Source: T3Sed10-241 sp036796255
GTDB lineage: Bacteria; Bacteroidota; Bacteroidia; Flavobacteriales_D; Cryomorphaceae
Reading direction: 5' to 3'
Length of the DNA: 64,000 bases
Assembly (NCBI GenBank): GCA_036796255.1
Contig: DAIRDH010000008.1
Coordinates: forward strand, 1 to 64,000
Of the stretch, positions 17,214 to 25,218 are shown in pieces. The position numbers and the translations under genes were made by a program. The first letter of the stretch is position 1. Each line of letters opens with the position of its first letter. The notes beneath the pieces are model-generated. The model was not told the DNA's origin, searched no databases, and saw only the letters and a program-made list of their open reading frames with translations.

Positions 17214-18290
17214 TTATGCGTTTTTTTCCAATTCTTTCATCACGTCTACCAGCACTTGCACGCTCTCGATGGGCAGCGCATTGTACATCGATGCCCTGTA
17301 GCCTCCTACCGAGCGGTGTCCCTTGATGCCGCTGATTCGGGCATCGTTCCACAGCTTGTCAAAGCGCTCTTTGTGTGCAGCTTCGTCCTGAAGCACGAAG
17401 GTAGCATTCATGGTGCTGCGGTCTTCCACAGCTGTGGTACCTTTGAATAGCGGGTTGCGGTCTATCTCATCGTAAAGCAGCTTGGCTTTAGCCTCGTTGC
17501 GCGTTTCCATGGCTTTCACACCGCCCAGGGATTTCATCCACTCCATGGTAAGCATAGATACGTATATCGAAAATACCGGCGGGGTGTTGTACATGCTTTC
17601 TTTGTCATCCTGCTTGGCGAGGTCGAGCATGGAAGGTATTTTGCGGCCTGTCTTACCCAAGACATCCTTATTCACAATGTAAACGGTAGCTCCTGCAGGT
17701 CCGAGGTTCTTCTGCGCGCCAGCGTATATCAGGTCAAATTTTGAAACATCAACGGGCTTACTGAATATGTCGCTTGACATGTCGCAGAGCACTGGCACTT
17801 TACTTTCCGGAAAGGACTTGAACTGGGTTCCGAAAATGGTATTGTTGCTGGTAAGGTGGAGGTAGTCCACGTCGGTAGGTACGGTGTAGCCTTTAGGGAT
17901 GTGGGTGTAATTGTCGGCTTTGCTAGAGGCGATGGTGACAGCCTCGCCGAGCAGCGATGCCTCTTTTATTGCCCCTGCCGACCAGGCGCCGGTATCCACA
18001 TAGGCGCCTTTGCCACCTTCATTTTTCATAAAGTTGATGGCCGACATGTAAAAGCCAAGGCTGGCTCCACCTTGCAGGAAAAGTACGGTGTAATTGTCAG
18101 GAACGTTGAGCAATTCGCTTACAAGTGCCCTCGCTTTCTCCATGATGGCGACGAACTCCTTGCTGCGGTGCGAGATCTCGACGAGTGAGAGACCTATTCC
18201 ATCGAGCTCTATCACGCTTTGTGAAGCTTTCTTTAAAACCTCTTCAGGGAGGATGCAGGGACCTGCGCTATAATTGTGTACTTTAGACAT
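17214..18290 (-). CDS. serC: Phosphoserine aminotransferase
   Basis: PLP-dependent class V aminotransferase that converts 3-phosphohydroxypyruvate and glutamate to phosphoserine and 2-oxoglutarate. The protein has 358 residues, the normal length. The start, VHNYSAGPCILPEEVLKKAS, is the SerC signature (N-F/Y-x-A-GP). The phosphate/PLP loop is LFLQGGASLGFYMSAINFM and the lysine that forms the Schiff base is in FDLIYAGAQKNLGPAGATVY. The C-terminal GIKGHRSVGGYRASMYNAL is also diagnostic. It is the first gene of the serC-serA operon, preceded by a consensus promoter. Confidence 0.97.
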   Translation of the reverse strand: MSKVHNYSAGPCILPEEVLKKASQSVIELDGIGLSLVEISHRSKEFVAIMEKARALVSELLNVPDNYTVLFLQGGASLGFYMSAINFMKNEGGKGAYVDTGAWSAGAIKEASLLGEAVTIASSKADNYTHIPKGYTVPTDVDYLHLTSNNTIFGTQFKSFPESKVPVLCDMSSDIFSKPVDVSKFDLIYAGAQKNLGPAGATVYIVNKDVLGKTGRKIPSMLDLAKQDDKESMYNTPPVFSIYVSMLTMEWMKSLGGVKAMETRNEAKAKLLYDEIDRNPLFKGTTAVEDRSTMNATFVLQDEAAHKERFDKLWNDARISGIKGHRSVGGYRASMYNALPIESVQVLVDVMKELEKNA

Positions 18291-18331
18291 GTTTATCAGA
18301 CTTTTGCGACTCTATTTGGCCAGAGCCGATG

Positions 18332-18362
18332 CAAAACTAAGCCTAATTTTTAGATGCACAAA
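18332..18362 (-). promoter_or_regulatory. Bacteroidota-type promoter of serC-serA
   Basis: On the minus strand TTTG (18359-18362), 19 bases, then TAGTTTTG (18332-18339). Spacing and both boxes fit the consensus. The expected start near 18324 leaves a leader of about 34 bases. Confidence 0.72.
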
Positions 18363-18390
18363 AGGTAAAACATTAGGGTAAGTTTAAGCT

Positions 18391-19299
18391 TTACTCACCC
18401 GTGATGGGATTCTTTGTGCTGCGGGTGCGGTTAAGGTCAGGCCTTGCCGGAAAATTGAACTGTGCCTTATTTTCTTCTGACTTTGGGCGGCTCATATCAA
18501 CTCCTTCTTCGTGCTGCCACTCGCCCCCTTTGAGGCGATAGCCATCGTATTCTGTGCCTGCCATATACATGCTGTAATTGCCTTCGGTGGCTCCAGGTTT
18601 TGGAATTAATACATTGTAAACCAGAACTTCTTTTTCCGGAAGGTAAGCCAGGGTCATGTTGCCGCTCTTGGTGTATTCAAACACGCGGCGCATGCGGTTG
18701 TCCTTTCCCCCATGGTTGAAAACGGCTTTGCCAAAGCGGGGTTCATTTTTTTTATCAAACCACATGGCATCGAGCATCTTTTTGTTGCTCAGCGCATTGT
18801 GACCATCCCAACCCATTAAGGTGTAGAACGTATCGCCCCTGTGCTTCACCGGCATGATGTGGTAGTAGAGCGCCCCGTACCAATCGTCGGCTGTGAATAC
18901 CCGGCGTTCGTCATTTGCCGTAAGGCTCTTGCCACCATTGAGTTGCCTGTACTTCTTATCGGGAAACAGGATGAGGGCGCAATACTTATAGCTCCCATCC
19001 TTCATGGGAATGTTCCAATTGAAAAGGCGAAAAGCATTGTCGGGCGAAATGAGGGTTCCCAATTTGTTCCAGGTAGGAAAAGTTCGGTTGAACATTTCCT
19101 CCATTTCAAAAGAAGAGATGAGCACTTCCTTCATCTGTTCGCTCGCCCGGAGACGCTCCTCATCGGTCGGCGCCTCACCAATGCGCAACTGCAGTGTTGC
19201 CACTTCGGCTTCTATTTGCTCAATGCGCTCATCCTGAGCATACGCAAAGATTGCGCTGCATAAAAACAAGCATAGGGTAAGGGAAAGTCGGGTCGCCAT
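18391..19299 (-). CDS. Secreted protein of unknown function
   Basis: Exported protein of 302 residues with signal peptide MATRLSLTLCLFLCSAIFA and predicted cleavage after YAQ. Residues 25-60 (DERIEQIEAEVATLQLRIGE) form a short coiled coil. The rest is a single globular region rich in tryptophan and tyrosine (TADDWYGALYYHIMPV, YTLMGWDGHNALSNKKML). I recognise it only as a conserved Bacteroidota hypothetical. An ATG six codons upstream (19317) is an alternative start. It lies between the ferredoxin gene and serC in the same direction. No catalytic motif seen. Confidence 0.75.
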   Translation of the reverse strand: MATRLSLTLCLFLCSAIFAYAQDERIEQIEAEVATLQLRIGEAPTDEERLRASEQMKEVLISSFEMEEMFNRTFPTWNKLGTLISPDNAFRLFNWNIPMKDGSYKYCALILFPDKKYRQLNGGKSLTANDERRVFTADDWYGALYYHIMPVKHRGDTFYTLMGWDGHNALSNKKMLDAMWFDKKNEPRFGKAVFNHGGKDNRMRRVFEYTKSGNMTLAYLPEKEVLVYNVLIPKPGATEGNYSMYMAGTEYDGYRLKGGEWQHEEGVDMSRPKSEENKAQFNFPARPDLNRTRSTKNPITGE

Positions 19300-19351
19300 G
19301 TTGCTCAAAACGTTCAAACCCCTTTAAAATTGCCGGTCGGGGGCCTCGTAC

Positions 19352-19699
19352 TTAGAGGTGCATAAATTCCTTTTTCTTCAGGAGCTGCTCCTCGCTTTCG
19401 CGGAAATCCGGGTCGTCTACACAACAGTCAACCGGACATACCGCGGCACACTGTGGCTCATCGTGAAAGCCTACGCACTCGGTGCATTTGTCGGTCACAA
19501 TGTAGTACACATCCATGCTCACAGGCTCCTGCTCAGTTTCTGCTTCGTAGCTATTGCCCATTGGGGTAGCCACTTCGCCTTTGAGGTCGGTGCCATCGGC
19601 AAGGCGCCATTCCACACCACCTTCGTAAATTGCGTTGTTGGGACATTCTGGTTCACATGCACCACAATTGATGCATTCATCCGTTATCATGATAGCCAT
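19352..19699 (-). CDS. 4Fe-4S dicluster ferredoxin
   Basis: Small cytoplasmic electron carrier of 115 residues with two [4Fe-4S] sites. The first motif is CINCGACEPECPNNAI at the N-terminus. The second is the expanded form CTECVGFHDEPQCAAVCPVD around residue 75, like YfhL-type ferredoxins. Between them is an acidic stretch typical of interaction surfaces. It is divergent from the acyl-CoA reductase gene, with 74 bases between their starts and a -7 box TATATTTG at 19738-19745. The redox partner is unknown; acyl-CoA reductase is a neighbour, not a proven partner. Confidence 0.93.
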   Translation of the reverse strand: MAIMITDECINCGACEPECPNNAIYEGGVEWRLADGTDLKGEVATPMGNSYEAETEQEPVSMDVYYIVTDKCTECVGFHDEPQCAAVCPVDCCVDDPDFRESEEQLLKKKEFMHL

Positions 19700-19773
19700 A
19701 GCTGGTCGGTCTTCGTTTGGTTCTTCGTTTATTTGTGCAAATATAATGGCCTATGGGCTGAAAATGTTCCGAA

Positions 19774-20847
19774 TTGCTTAAAAAATCAAATAATACATTG
19801 ACAAATAATTGGATAGATGAGCTGATACGCATGGGCGAACTGCTGCATGAATGGGCCAATCAAATCGCGGAACACCCCGTCAAAGACAATGAGAATGCGC
19901 CCTCCACCCTACCCCTGGTTCAGGCAGCTGTCAAGAGTCAGCGGGAAAATCCATGGTTTACTGCCCAAGGCATCGCCGAGGCGCTTAAGGGCCTGACCCA
20001 CATGCTCCGCCCTGAGGCGGTTCGAAATTGGGCTGCGGCACACAACAATTTGCCGAAAAGGTATACGGGCAAAAAGGTGGGAATCGTCGCGGCAGGGAAT
20101 ATCCCCATGGTGGGCTTTCACGATGTGCTCTGCACCGTGCTCGCCGGCCATGAGGCGGTGGTGAAGCTTTCCAATCAGGACCAGCGCTTGCTTCCGGCTT
20201 TGTTTGCCTCTTTCCAGAAAACGCTTCCAGACGTTCAGTTTGACATCAGCTGGCACACCGGCCGACTGCCAAAGGTGGATGCCATGATCGCAACGGGGAG
20301 CAACAATACGGCCCGGTATTTCGAGTATTACTTTGGGAAGCAGCCACACATCATCCGCAAAAACCGCAACTCAGTGGCCATCCTCACCGGATCGGAAAGT
20401 GAAGAGCAGCTTCGCGCGCTGGGCGAGGACATCTTTTCTTATTTCGGGCTGGGTTGCCGCAACATATCCAAGCTTTACGTGCACGAAGACTTCGAGATCA
20501 AGCGGTTTTTTGAAGCCATCTACCCCTTTCACGACATTGTGAACCACCACAAGTACGCCAACAACTACGATTATTACAAAGCCCTGTGGCTGATGAACAG
20601 CGAAGATTTGCTCGACAATGGCTTCCTTTTGCTTCGGCCTACGGAGGCCATTGCAAGCCCTCCGGGAGTGGTGTTTTACGAGCGCTACAGCAATGAGGAG
20701 CAGGTGCGGCGATCCATCGCAGAGCGAAGCAATGAAGTGCAGTGCGTTGTTTCCTTGCAGGATGTGCCTTTCGGCAAAAGCCAAAAACCCGAGCTCTGGG
20801 ATTACGCCGATGGGGTGGACACCATGGGGTTTTTGCTCAAACTTTGA
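19774..20847 (+). CDS. Acyl-CoA reductase (LuxC-like)
   Basis: Member of the LuxC/acyl-CoA reductase family of the aldehyde dehydrogenase superfamily, 357 residues. The nucleotide-binding part includes KVGIVAAGNIPMVGFHDVLC and the nucleophile cysteine is in FSYFGLGCRNISKLYVHED, the hallmark of this family. It would reduce fatty acyl thioesters to aldehydes with NAD(P)H. No luxD or luxE is present, so bioluminescence is not implied; a fatty aldehyde or lipid role is more likely. The frame starts at TTG 19774; TTG 19798 and ATG 19831 are alternatives. It is divergent from the ferredoxin gene. Confidence 0.88.
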   Translation: MLKKSNNTLTNNWIDELIRMGELLHEWANQIAEHPVKDNENAPSTLPLVQAAVKSQRENPWFTAQGIAEALKGLTHMLRPEAVRNWAAAHNNLPKRYTGKKVGIVAAGNIPMVGFHDVLCTVLAGHEAVVKLSNQDQRLLPALFASFQKTLPDVQFDISWHTGRLPKVDAMIATGSNNTARYFEYYFGKQPHIIRKNRNSVAILTGSESEEQLRALGEDIFSYFGLGCRNISKLYVHEDFEIKRFFEAIYPFHDIVNHHKYANNYDYYKALWLMNSEDLLDNGFLLLRPTEAIASPPGVVFYERYSNEEQVRRSIAERSNEVQCVVSLQDVPFGKSQKPELWDYADGVDTMGFLLKL

Positions 20848-21427
20848 GGAATCTATAAGCCCAGTTCTAAAACATCGGTGCCATAGGTATTTCAAAAAAT
20901 CCAGCGCTGCCGTCCCGCCTGCCAAAAACGGTATCCACCGCTAAAGCTTCATGCCAGCACGTGCTGCTTTGGGCACGGAACAGGTGAATAACTTCGAAGC
21001 ACATACAGCGAGAGAAAATTGAAAAATCTCTCATTGAAAGGTCGATGGTGTGAATGATTAGTCACCATCTTAGCATACGATTTCTCACTCCGCTCCCTAC
21101 GGATACACTCGACATGACGTGGGCCTCGTGTGGTATTGAGGGGTTGCTGGGTGGAGTACTTTTTTGCTGGCCGCCGCCCCTGCCTCTGACATCCGCAAGT
21201 TAGCACGCGACGTAAGCTGAAATCTACATTTTACTCATTTCTCTTTCCTTGCAATTTTTTAAATAAAGACAAACTGCGAGTTTCTCACGCTGATTTGGTT
21301 CGTATAGTAGTATTGTCTAAATCTGAAATTTACAGAAATGTGATGACGGTAATTGGTCAAATGAGCCAATAAATGGCGTCGTGAAATGAAAAGGGAAGTT
21401 TTCCGGACACAAGTAAGTCAAAAAATC
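20848..21427. other. Intergenic region, probable repeat-rich spacer
   Basis: About 580 bases with no convincing gene. A 12-base perfect palindrome CAGCACGTGCTG is at 20955-20966. At 21080-21125 a stretch of the form TTTCTCACTCCGCTCC... CTCGACATGACG resembles a dispersed intergenic sequence that is often mistranslated as HVECIRRERS-like hypothetical proteins. The only open frame of size (20949-21206 minus) has that composition and is rejected as a gene. Confidence 0.5.
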
Positions 21428-21435
21428 TAATTTTG
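21428..21435 (+). promoter_or_regulatory. -7 promoter box of the deaminase gene
   Basis: TAATTTTG, 23 bases before the TTG start at 21459. No -33 TTTG at the standard spacing. Confidence 0.35.
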
Positions 21436-21458
21436 GCAATTCACCAAATTGATCTCCC

Positions 21459-22475
21459 TTGAGCACCGCACTTCATCAATTCATCGAGGGCCTGCCCAAG
21501 GTTGAACTTCACCTGCATATTGAAGGGACATTCGAACCCGAATTGATGTTTGAAATTGCCCGCCGCAATGGCATTGCGCTTAAGTATGCTTCGGTTGATG
21601 AATTAAGGGCTGCATATCAATTCAACAACCTCCAGGAATTTCTGGAAATTTATTACGAAGGTGCCGGTGTATTGATTGAGGAGCGCGACTTTTACGACCT
21701 CACCATGGCTTACCTGAAGCGCGTACACGCTGAAAATGTAAAGCATGTCGAGATCTTCTTTGACCCACAAACCCACACGGAGCGCGGCATCGCCTTCAGC
21801 ACCGTAATCGATGGCATATACCGTGCACTGGAAGATGGGCAGCGCGAGCTTGGAATCAGCTTCGGCCTCATCATGAGCTTTTTGCGCCACCTCAGAGAGG
21901 AGGCCGCTTTCGAGACGCTTGAGCAAGGATTGGCTTACAAAGACCGCATCATTGGTGTAGGACTGGACTCCTCTGAACTGGGCAATCCACCCTCGAAATT
22001 TCAGCGCGTTTTTGCGAAAGCGAAAGAAGAAGGATTCCTTCTCATGGCACATGCCGGCGAAGAAGGCCCGGCAGAATACATCTGGGAGGCGCTCGACTTG
22101 CTGCATGTGGACCGGATAGACCACGGCAACCGATGCCTCGATGATGATGAGCTCGTGCAGCGCTTACGGCAATGGCAAATGGCACTTACCCTCTGCCCGC
22201 TTTCGAATGAAAAGTTGCAGGTATGTCCTGATTTGCGGAAGCACCCAGCGCGCGAAATGCTTCAAAAAGACCTGCTCGCCACCATACATTCCGACGATCC
22301 GGCCTACTTCGGGGGATACATGAATGCCAATTACACTGCGCTGGCCGAGGCCCTGGAGCTCAGCAAAGACGAGATCGTCAAGTTGGCGCAAAATGCCGTG
22401 AAAGCCAGCTTTATGGATGCTGGCGCCAAGGAATCACTGCTTGCAGAAATCGAAGTGTACGCCAAGGAAAATTGA
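21459..22475 (+). CDS. Adenosine/adenine deaminase family protein, probably adenine deaminase
   Basis: Zinc-dependent amidohydrolase of 338 residues. Metal and catalytic motifs: PKVELHLHIEGTFEPEL (H-x-H), MAHAGEEGPAEY (zinc histidine and catalytic glutamate), RIDHGNRC (catalytic histidine) and TIHSDDPAYFGGYM (aspartate pair). The loop GVGLDSSELGNPPSKF, with SSE where classical adenosine deaminases have a glycine-containing GDE-like sequence, is the pattern of the Aah1/PA0148 adenine deaminases. So the substrate is more likely adenine (to hypoxanthine) than adenosine. A TTG start is used; no ATG precedes the conserved N-terminus. It is converging with the GT-C-like gene 38 bases on. Confidence 0.85.
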   Translation: MSTALHQFIEGLPKVELHLHIEGTFEPELMFEIARRNGIALKYASVDELRAAYQFNNLQEFLEIYYEGAGVLIEERDFYDLTMAYLKRVHAENVKHVEIFFDPQTHTERGIAFSTVIDGIYRALEDGQRELGISFGLIMSFLRHLREEAAFETLEQGLAYKDRIIGVGLDSSELGNPPSKFQRVFAKAKEEGFLLMAHAGEEGPAEYIWEALDLLHVDRIDHGNRCLDDDELVQRLRQWQMALTLCPLSNEKLQVCPDLRKHPAREMLQKDLLATIHSDDPAYFGGYMNANYTALAEALELSKDEIVKLAQNAVKASFMDAGAKESLLAEIEVYAKEN

Positions 22476-22513
22476 GTTTCACCTGCCCGGTTTCATCGAT
22501 GAATCAGGCCCTC

Positions 22514-23905
22514 TTAGCGCTTTTCAGATTTCCCTTCCTTCGCCTTGTCGTAATCTGGCCAGTCGACGTAATGGTCAAAATTTTCAATTTTGTCCATTTT
22601 TCCAAACTGCCGGAAGTAGAGCTCCTTGCTCATGCCATCGTAGTGCAGGCTGAAGTATTCGAACTGGTAGGTTTGAAATACGTTGAGCCAGATGAAAAAA
22701 CCCGCCACGCTTAATGCAATGAGTTTGATGACGAGGTGCCGCTGCCTTATGAATTGGACAAAAGCTGCCAGTGGAATGGCCATCAGCGCATATGAATCTA
22801 CCATGGTACGTTGGCCATAAGTACCCCCGTACCACCAGCACCACCAGGAGAAAATGATGTACACATTGACCACGGTAAATACAATCGTGGCGCATTGCCA
22901 CGACCGGGACAAGCCGCGCATAAATGCGATGCCCACAAGCGCAAAAGCCATGATGGGGGTGTAAAGCAACCAACCTTTGCGCCAGCTGAACAACCCTTTG
23001 ATAATGCGGGGCCTGTCAAAGAAAAAGCCTTCATCGTTGTAGGAGTAATAAATCCAATGGCCCGTGGCGCTTTTCCAATAGAGCAGCTGCGGAATCCATA
23101 CCGCGATGCAAAGCGCAGCAATGAGCAAGATCAGTGGCCAATTGCGCAACCACAGGCGGAGGCGCGCAGGAATATCGCTCCAGCGCTCAATGCCGTAAAG
23201 CATAAACAGCAGGACCACAATGGCATTGCTGGGCCTCACCAGTACAATCAATCCGCACACGAGGCCTACCGCAAGGCTGTTACGGAAATTGACTTGCTTG
23301 TACCACTTCATGGTAAGCCAAATGAAGAGCGTAAACAGAAAGAAGTTGTACACGTGCACATTGGGCGCCGATTGGGAGGCATAGGCCAACAAATTGGTTC
23401 CGGCCCCCACGAGCAGCAATGTTATGGCCGTGGTGCCATCATTGAAGCCCAGTGCAAAAAGCAACTTGAGCAATATAAACAAGCCCAACATGAGGTAAAA
23501 CAGGGCACTGACCAGCAGCAAAATTTTGTACGGCTCCGAAAATCCATTTGCCGGAAAGGCATCTGTGCTTAAGGCGATGGCATGGCCTGCAAAAAAGAAA
23601 GGTGCGTACAGAAATGACAAGCCCATGCTCATCTTGATCACCTTGCGGCCTTCAGGAGTGTACAAGGGCCAAAACTTGTAGTAATCGACCCCATCCTCGC
23701 CTATGCTTTTGTAATCACCCTTCTCTAAAGTCAGGTCATCGTAAATAAAAAATGCGGGAAGGTAGGCGTAATAGGAATGCACGTCGTGCTCAACTACTCG
23801 GCGCTGTTCTTTCCAATTTTGCAAATCGAGATCGATGGTGGTTGCCGCGATGACCACGGCCAGGAGGGCTATCAGTGACCAGGGGCTTTTTGACTTAAGA
23901 GACAT
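22514..23905 (-). CDS. Polytopic membrane protein, GT-C glycosyltransferase-like, unknown function
   Basis: Integral membrane protein of 463 residues with about ten to eleven hydrophobic helices. An early periplasmic loop between helices 1 and 2 has EHDVHSYYAYLPAFFIYDD, an aspartate-containing loop as in GT-C enzymes that use lipid-phosphate sugars. Later features are VRPSNAIVVLLFMLYG, the tryptophan-rich IIFSWWCWWYGGTYGQRTMV and a charged C-terminal tail. I recognise the general type (ArnT/PMT-like or YfhO-like) but not a specific family. ATGs at 23923 and 23911 are alternatives. It stands alone, convergent with the deaminase gene. Confidence 0.72.
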   Translation of the reverse strand: MSLKSKSPWSLIALLAVVIAATTIDLDLQNWKEQRRVVEHDVHSYYAYLPAFFIYDDLTLEKGDYKSIGEDGVDYYKFWPLYTPEGRKVIKMSMGLSFLYAPFFFAGHAIALSTDAFPANGFSEPYKILLLVSALFYLMLGLFILLKLLFALGFNDGTTAITLLLVGAGTNLLAYASQSAPNVHVYNFFLFTLFIWLTMKWYKQVNFRNSLAVGLVCGLIVLVRPSNAIVVLLFMLYGIERWSDIPARLRLWLRNWPLILLIAALCIAVWIPQLLYWKSATGHWIYYSYNDEGFFFDRPRIIKGLFSWRKGWLLYTPIMAFALVGIAFMRGLSRSWQCATIVFTVVNVYIIFSWWCWWYGGTYGQRTMVDSYALMAIPLAAFVQFIRQRHLVIKLIALSVAGFFIWLNVFQTYQFEYFSLHYDGMSKELYFRQFGKMDKIENFDHYVDWPDYDKAKEGKSEKR

Positions 23906-23923
23906 CAGCATCCATGTTAGCAT

Positions 23924-24304
23924 TCGATAAGCCTGGCACGGTCAAATATTTGTATTCTTTCAAAATGTGTGCTTTTCGCAGCAAAGTAAAATTGAGTACA
24001 CAAATATATACAAGTCGGATTCCCGGCGACAATCCGAAAGATGATTCAGGGAAATAATAACTGCTGCCCCGCGCCATCCTGAGCTTTCTAATGAGAAGAA
24101 ATGTGGCCTTACTTTAAATCGCAAGGATACTTACTTTCACACCGCCCATTTGCGGTCGAGCGTAAAGGCCACATTCAGCCACTTCATGAGGCTTAGATCG
24201 CTCAACTGGGCCATGATGTCTCCACTAATGGCGTCTTAATCAGGCAAACCTGGCTTGCCAGTACCTGACTTCGCCACCCGGGTAAAGGTTTTTGAGCGCG
24301 ATGA
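23924..24304. other. Intergenic region with possible decayed coding remnants
   Basis: No intact gene. On the minus strand, directly after the 24305 gene, a short open stretch reads IALKNLYPGGEVRYWQARFA before a stop. In another frame follows DLSLMKWLNVAFTLDRKWAV before a stop (about 24138). Both look protein-like, so a decayed gene is possible, but chance cannot be excluded. Confidence 0.3.
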
Positions 24305-24859
24305 TTACATGGTTTGATTGCCCAAGCGGGTGCCAAAAACGTAGGCCAATCGAAGGTTGAAAGTTTCCAAAGCACGTCCGAAAGTGGAGCGGTCATAGCG
24401 CAGCCCGAAGTCAACGCGTCTGTTGGCAATACCTACCCCCGCGGCATACGAAAAAGCGGTAACTCCATTTCCATCAATGATGCGGTTCATGGCCCCAGCC
24501 TGGCCAGCAGCGTAGAAGTCGCCAAACAACCTAAACCTGTAGCCGGCGCGATAAGGGATGAGTTGGGCATTGGGAAAACGGCGGTCAGATACAGATGAGT
24601 CTGTGCGGCTGCCCCTGTGCCATGTGTAGCCCACATGGCCTATGATGAAACCCCTGAGGCCAAAAGGAACTGCCAATTGAACCGAACCCCCATAACCGAA
24701 ATTATTGGTGTTGCCGAAATTGCCAACGGGCAGGGCAAATTCAGGACCTAAATTCAGATTCAAACGTCGGTAACGCATGGTGCGACTTTGGGCCATAAGA
24801 TCGTCAGCACAGATACTTACTAGCAAGGCGAGGATCAAGGTTTTGAAAAGTGTCTTCAT
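24305..24859 (-). CDS. Small outer-membrane beta-barrel-like protein
   Basis: Protein of 184 residues with signal peptide MKTLFKTLILALLVSICADD and cleavage near LMAQ. The mature part alternates hydrophobic and polar residues in short strands: LNLNLGPEFALPVGNFG, GYGGSVQLAVPFGLRGFIIG, YRAGYRFRLFGDFYAAGQAG, VDFGLRYDRS and FNLRLAYVFGTRL. This fits an eight-stranded outer-membrane barrel such as the OmpA/OmpX or PorT-like type. There is no further domain. Function unknown. It is isolated, with about 360 bases of AT-rich spacer upstream. Confidence 0.72.
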   Translation of the reverse strand: MKTLFKTLILALLVSICADDLMAQSRTMRYRRLNLNLGPEFALPVGNFGNTNNFGYGGSVQLAVPFGLRGFIIGHVGYTWHRGSRTDSSVSDRRFPNAQLIPYRAGYRFRLFGDFYAAGQAGAMNRIIDGNGVTAFSYAAGVGIANRRVDFGLRYDRSTFGRALETFNLRLAYVFGTRLGNQTM

Positions 24860-25218
24860 GGTTTGTGTTTGATTGGCTCGGTTATTAATTGGCTTTCACT
24901 TCTACCGCAGTAGTTGGCTTGTTTGCTTGTGTCAAAATCTAAGTGACGAATTTATAAATTAAATGTAGTGATTAAGTAGTGTGCAGCAAGTATTAGATGC
25001 AAGCGATCACGGACCACAAAACGATATCAATGCTACATCAATCCTTCATTTTTTGAATTCAAACAATTGTATAACATGTTTTTAATCAATTTAAAAATAG
25101 AATTCTAAAGCCTTAGAATAATTGATTGAAGCACGAATTGCGCTCAGTTCGCCTCCATTTTGACTCATGAAATTCAGGAAATCAAGAAGTCCCAGTAGGC
25201 GGGTTTGTATGTGAAAAC
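24860..25218. other. AT-rich intergenic region with a nested inverted repeat
   Basis: No gene seen in 359 bases. A nested dyad spans 25084-25127: outer arms AATCAATT (25084-25091) and AATTGATT (25120-25127), inner arms ATTCTAA (25102-25108) and TTAGAAT (25113-25119) around AGCC. It lies about 90 bases past the WYL regulator stop and lacks a T-run, so it may be a 3' structure or a regulator site rather than a standard terminator. Confidence 0.45.

Noticed and set aside
17202..17352. 50-codon N-terminal extension of serA
   Set aside because: It runs through the 3' end of serC in another frame; the conserved SerA N-terminus begins at ATG 17202.
20949..21206. 85-codon open frame on the minus strand in the spacer after the acyl-CoA reductase gene
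   Set aside because: Arginine- and histidine-rich composition, no conserved motif or signal, and a HVECIRRERS-like segment typical of mistranslated intergenic repeats.
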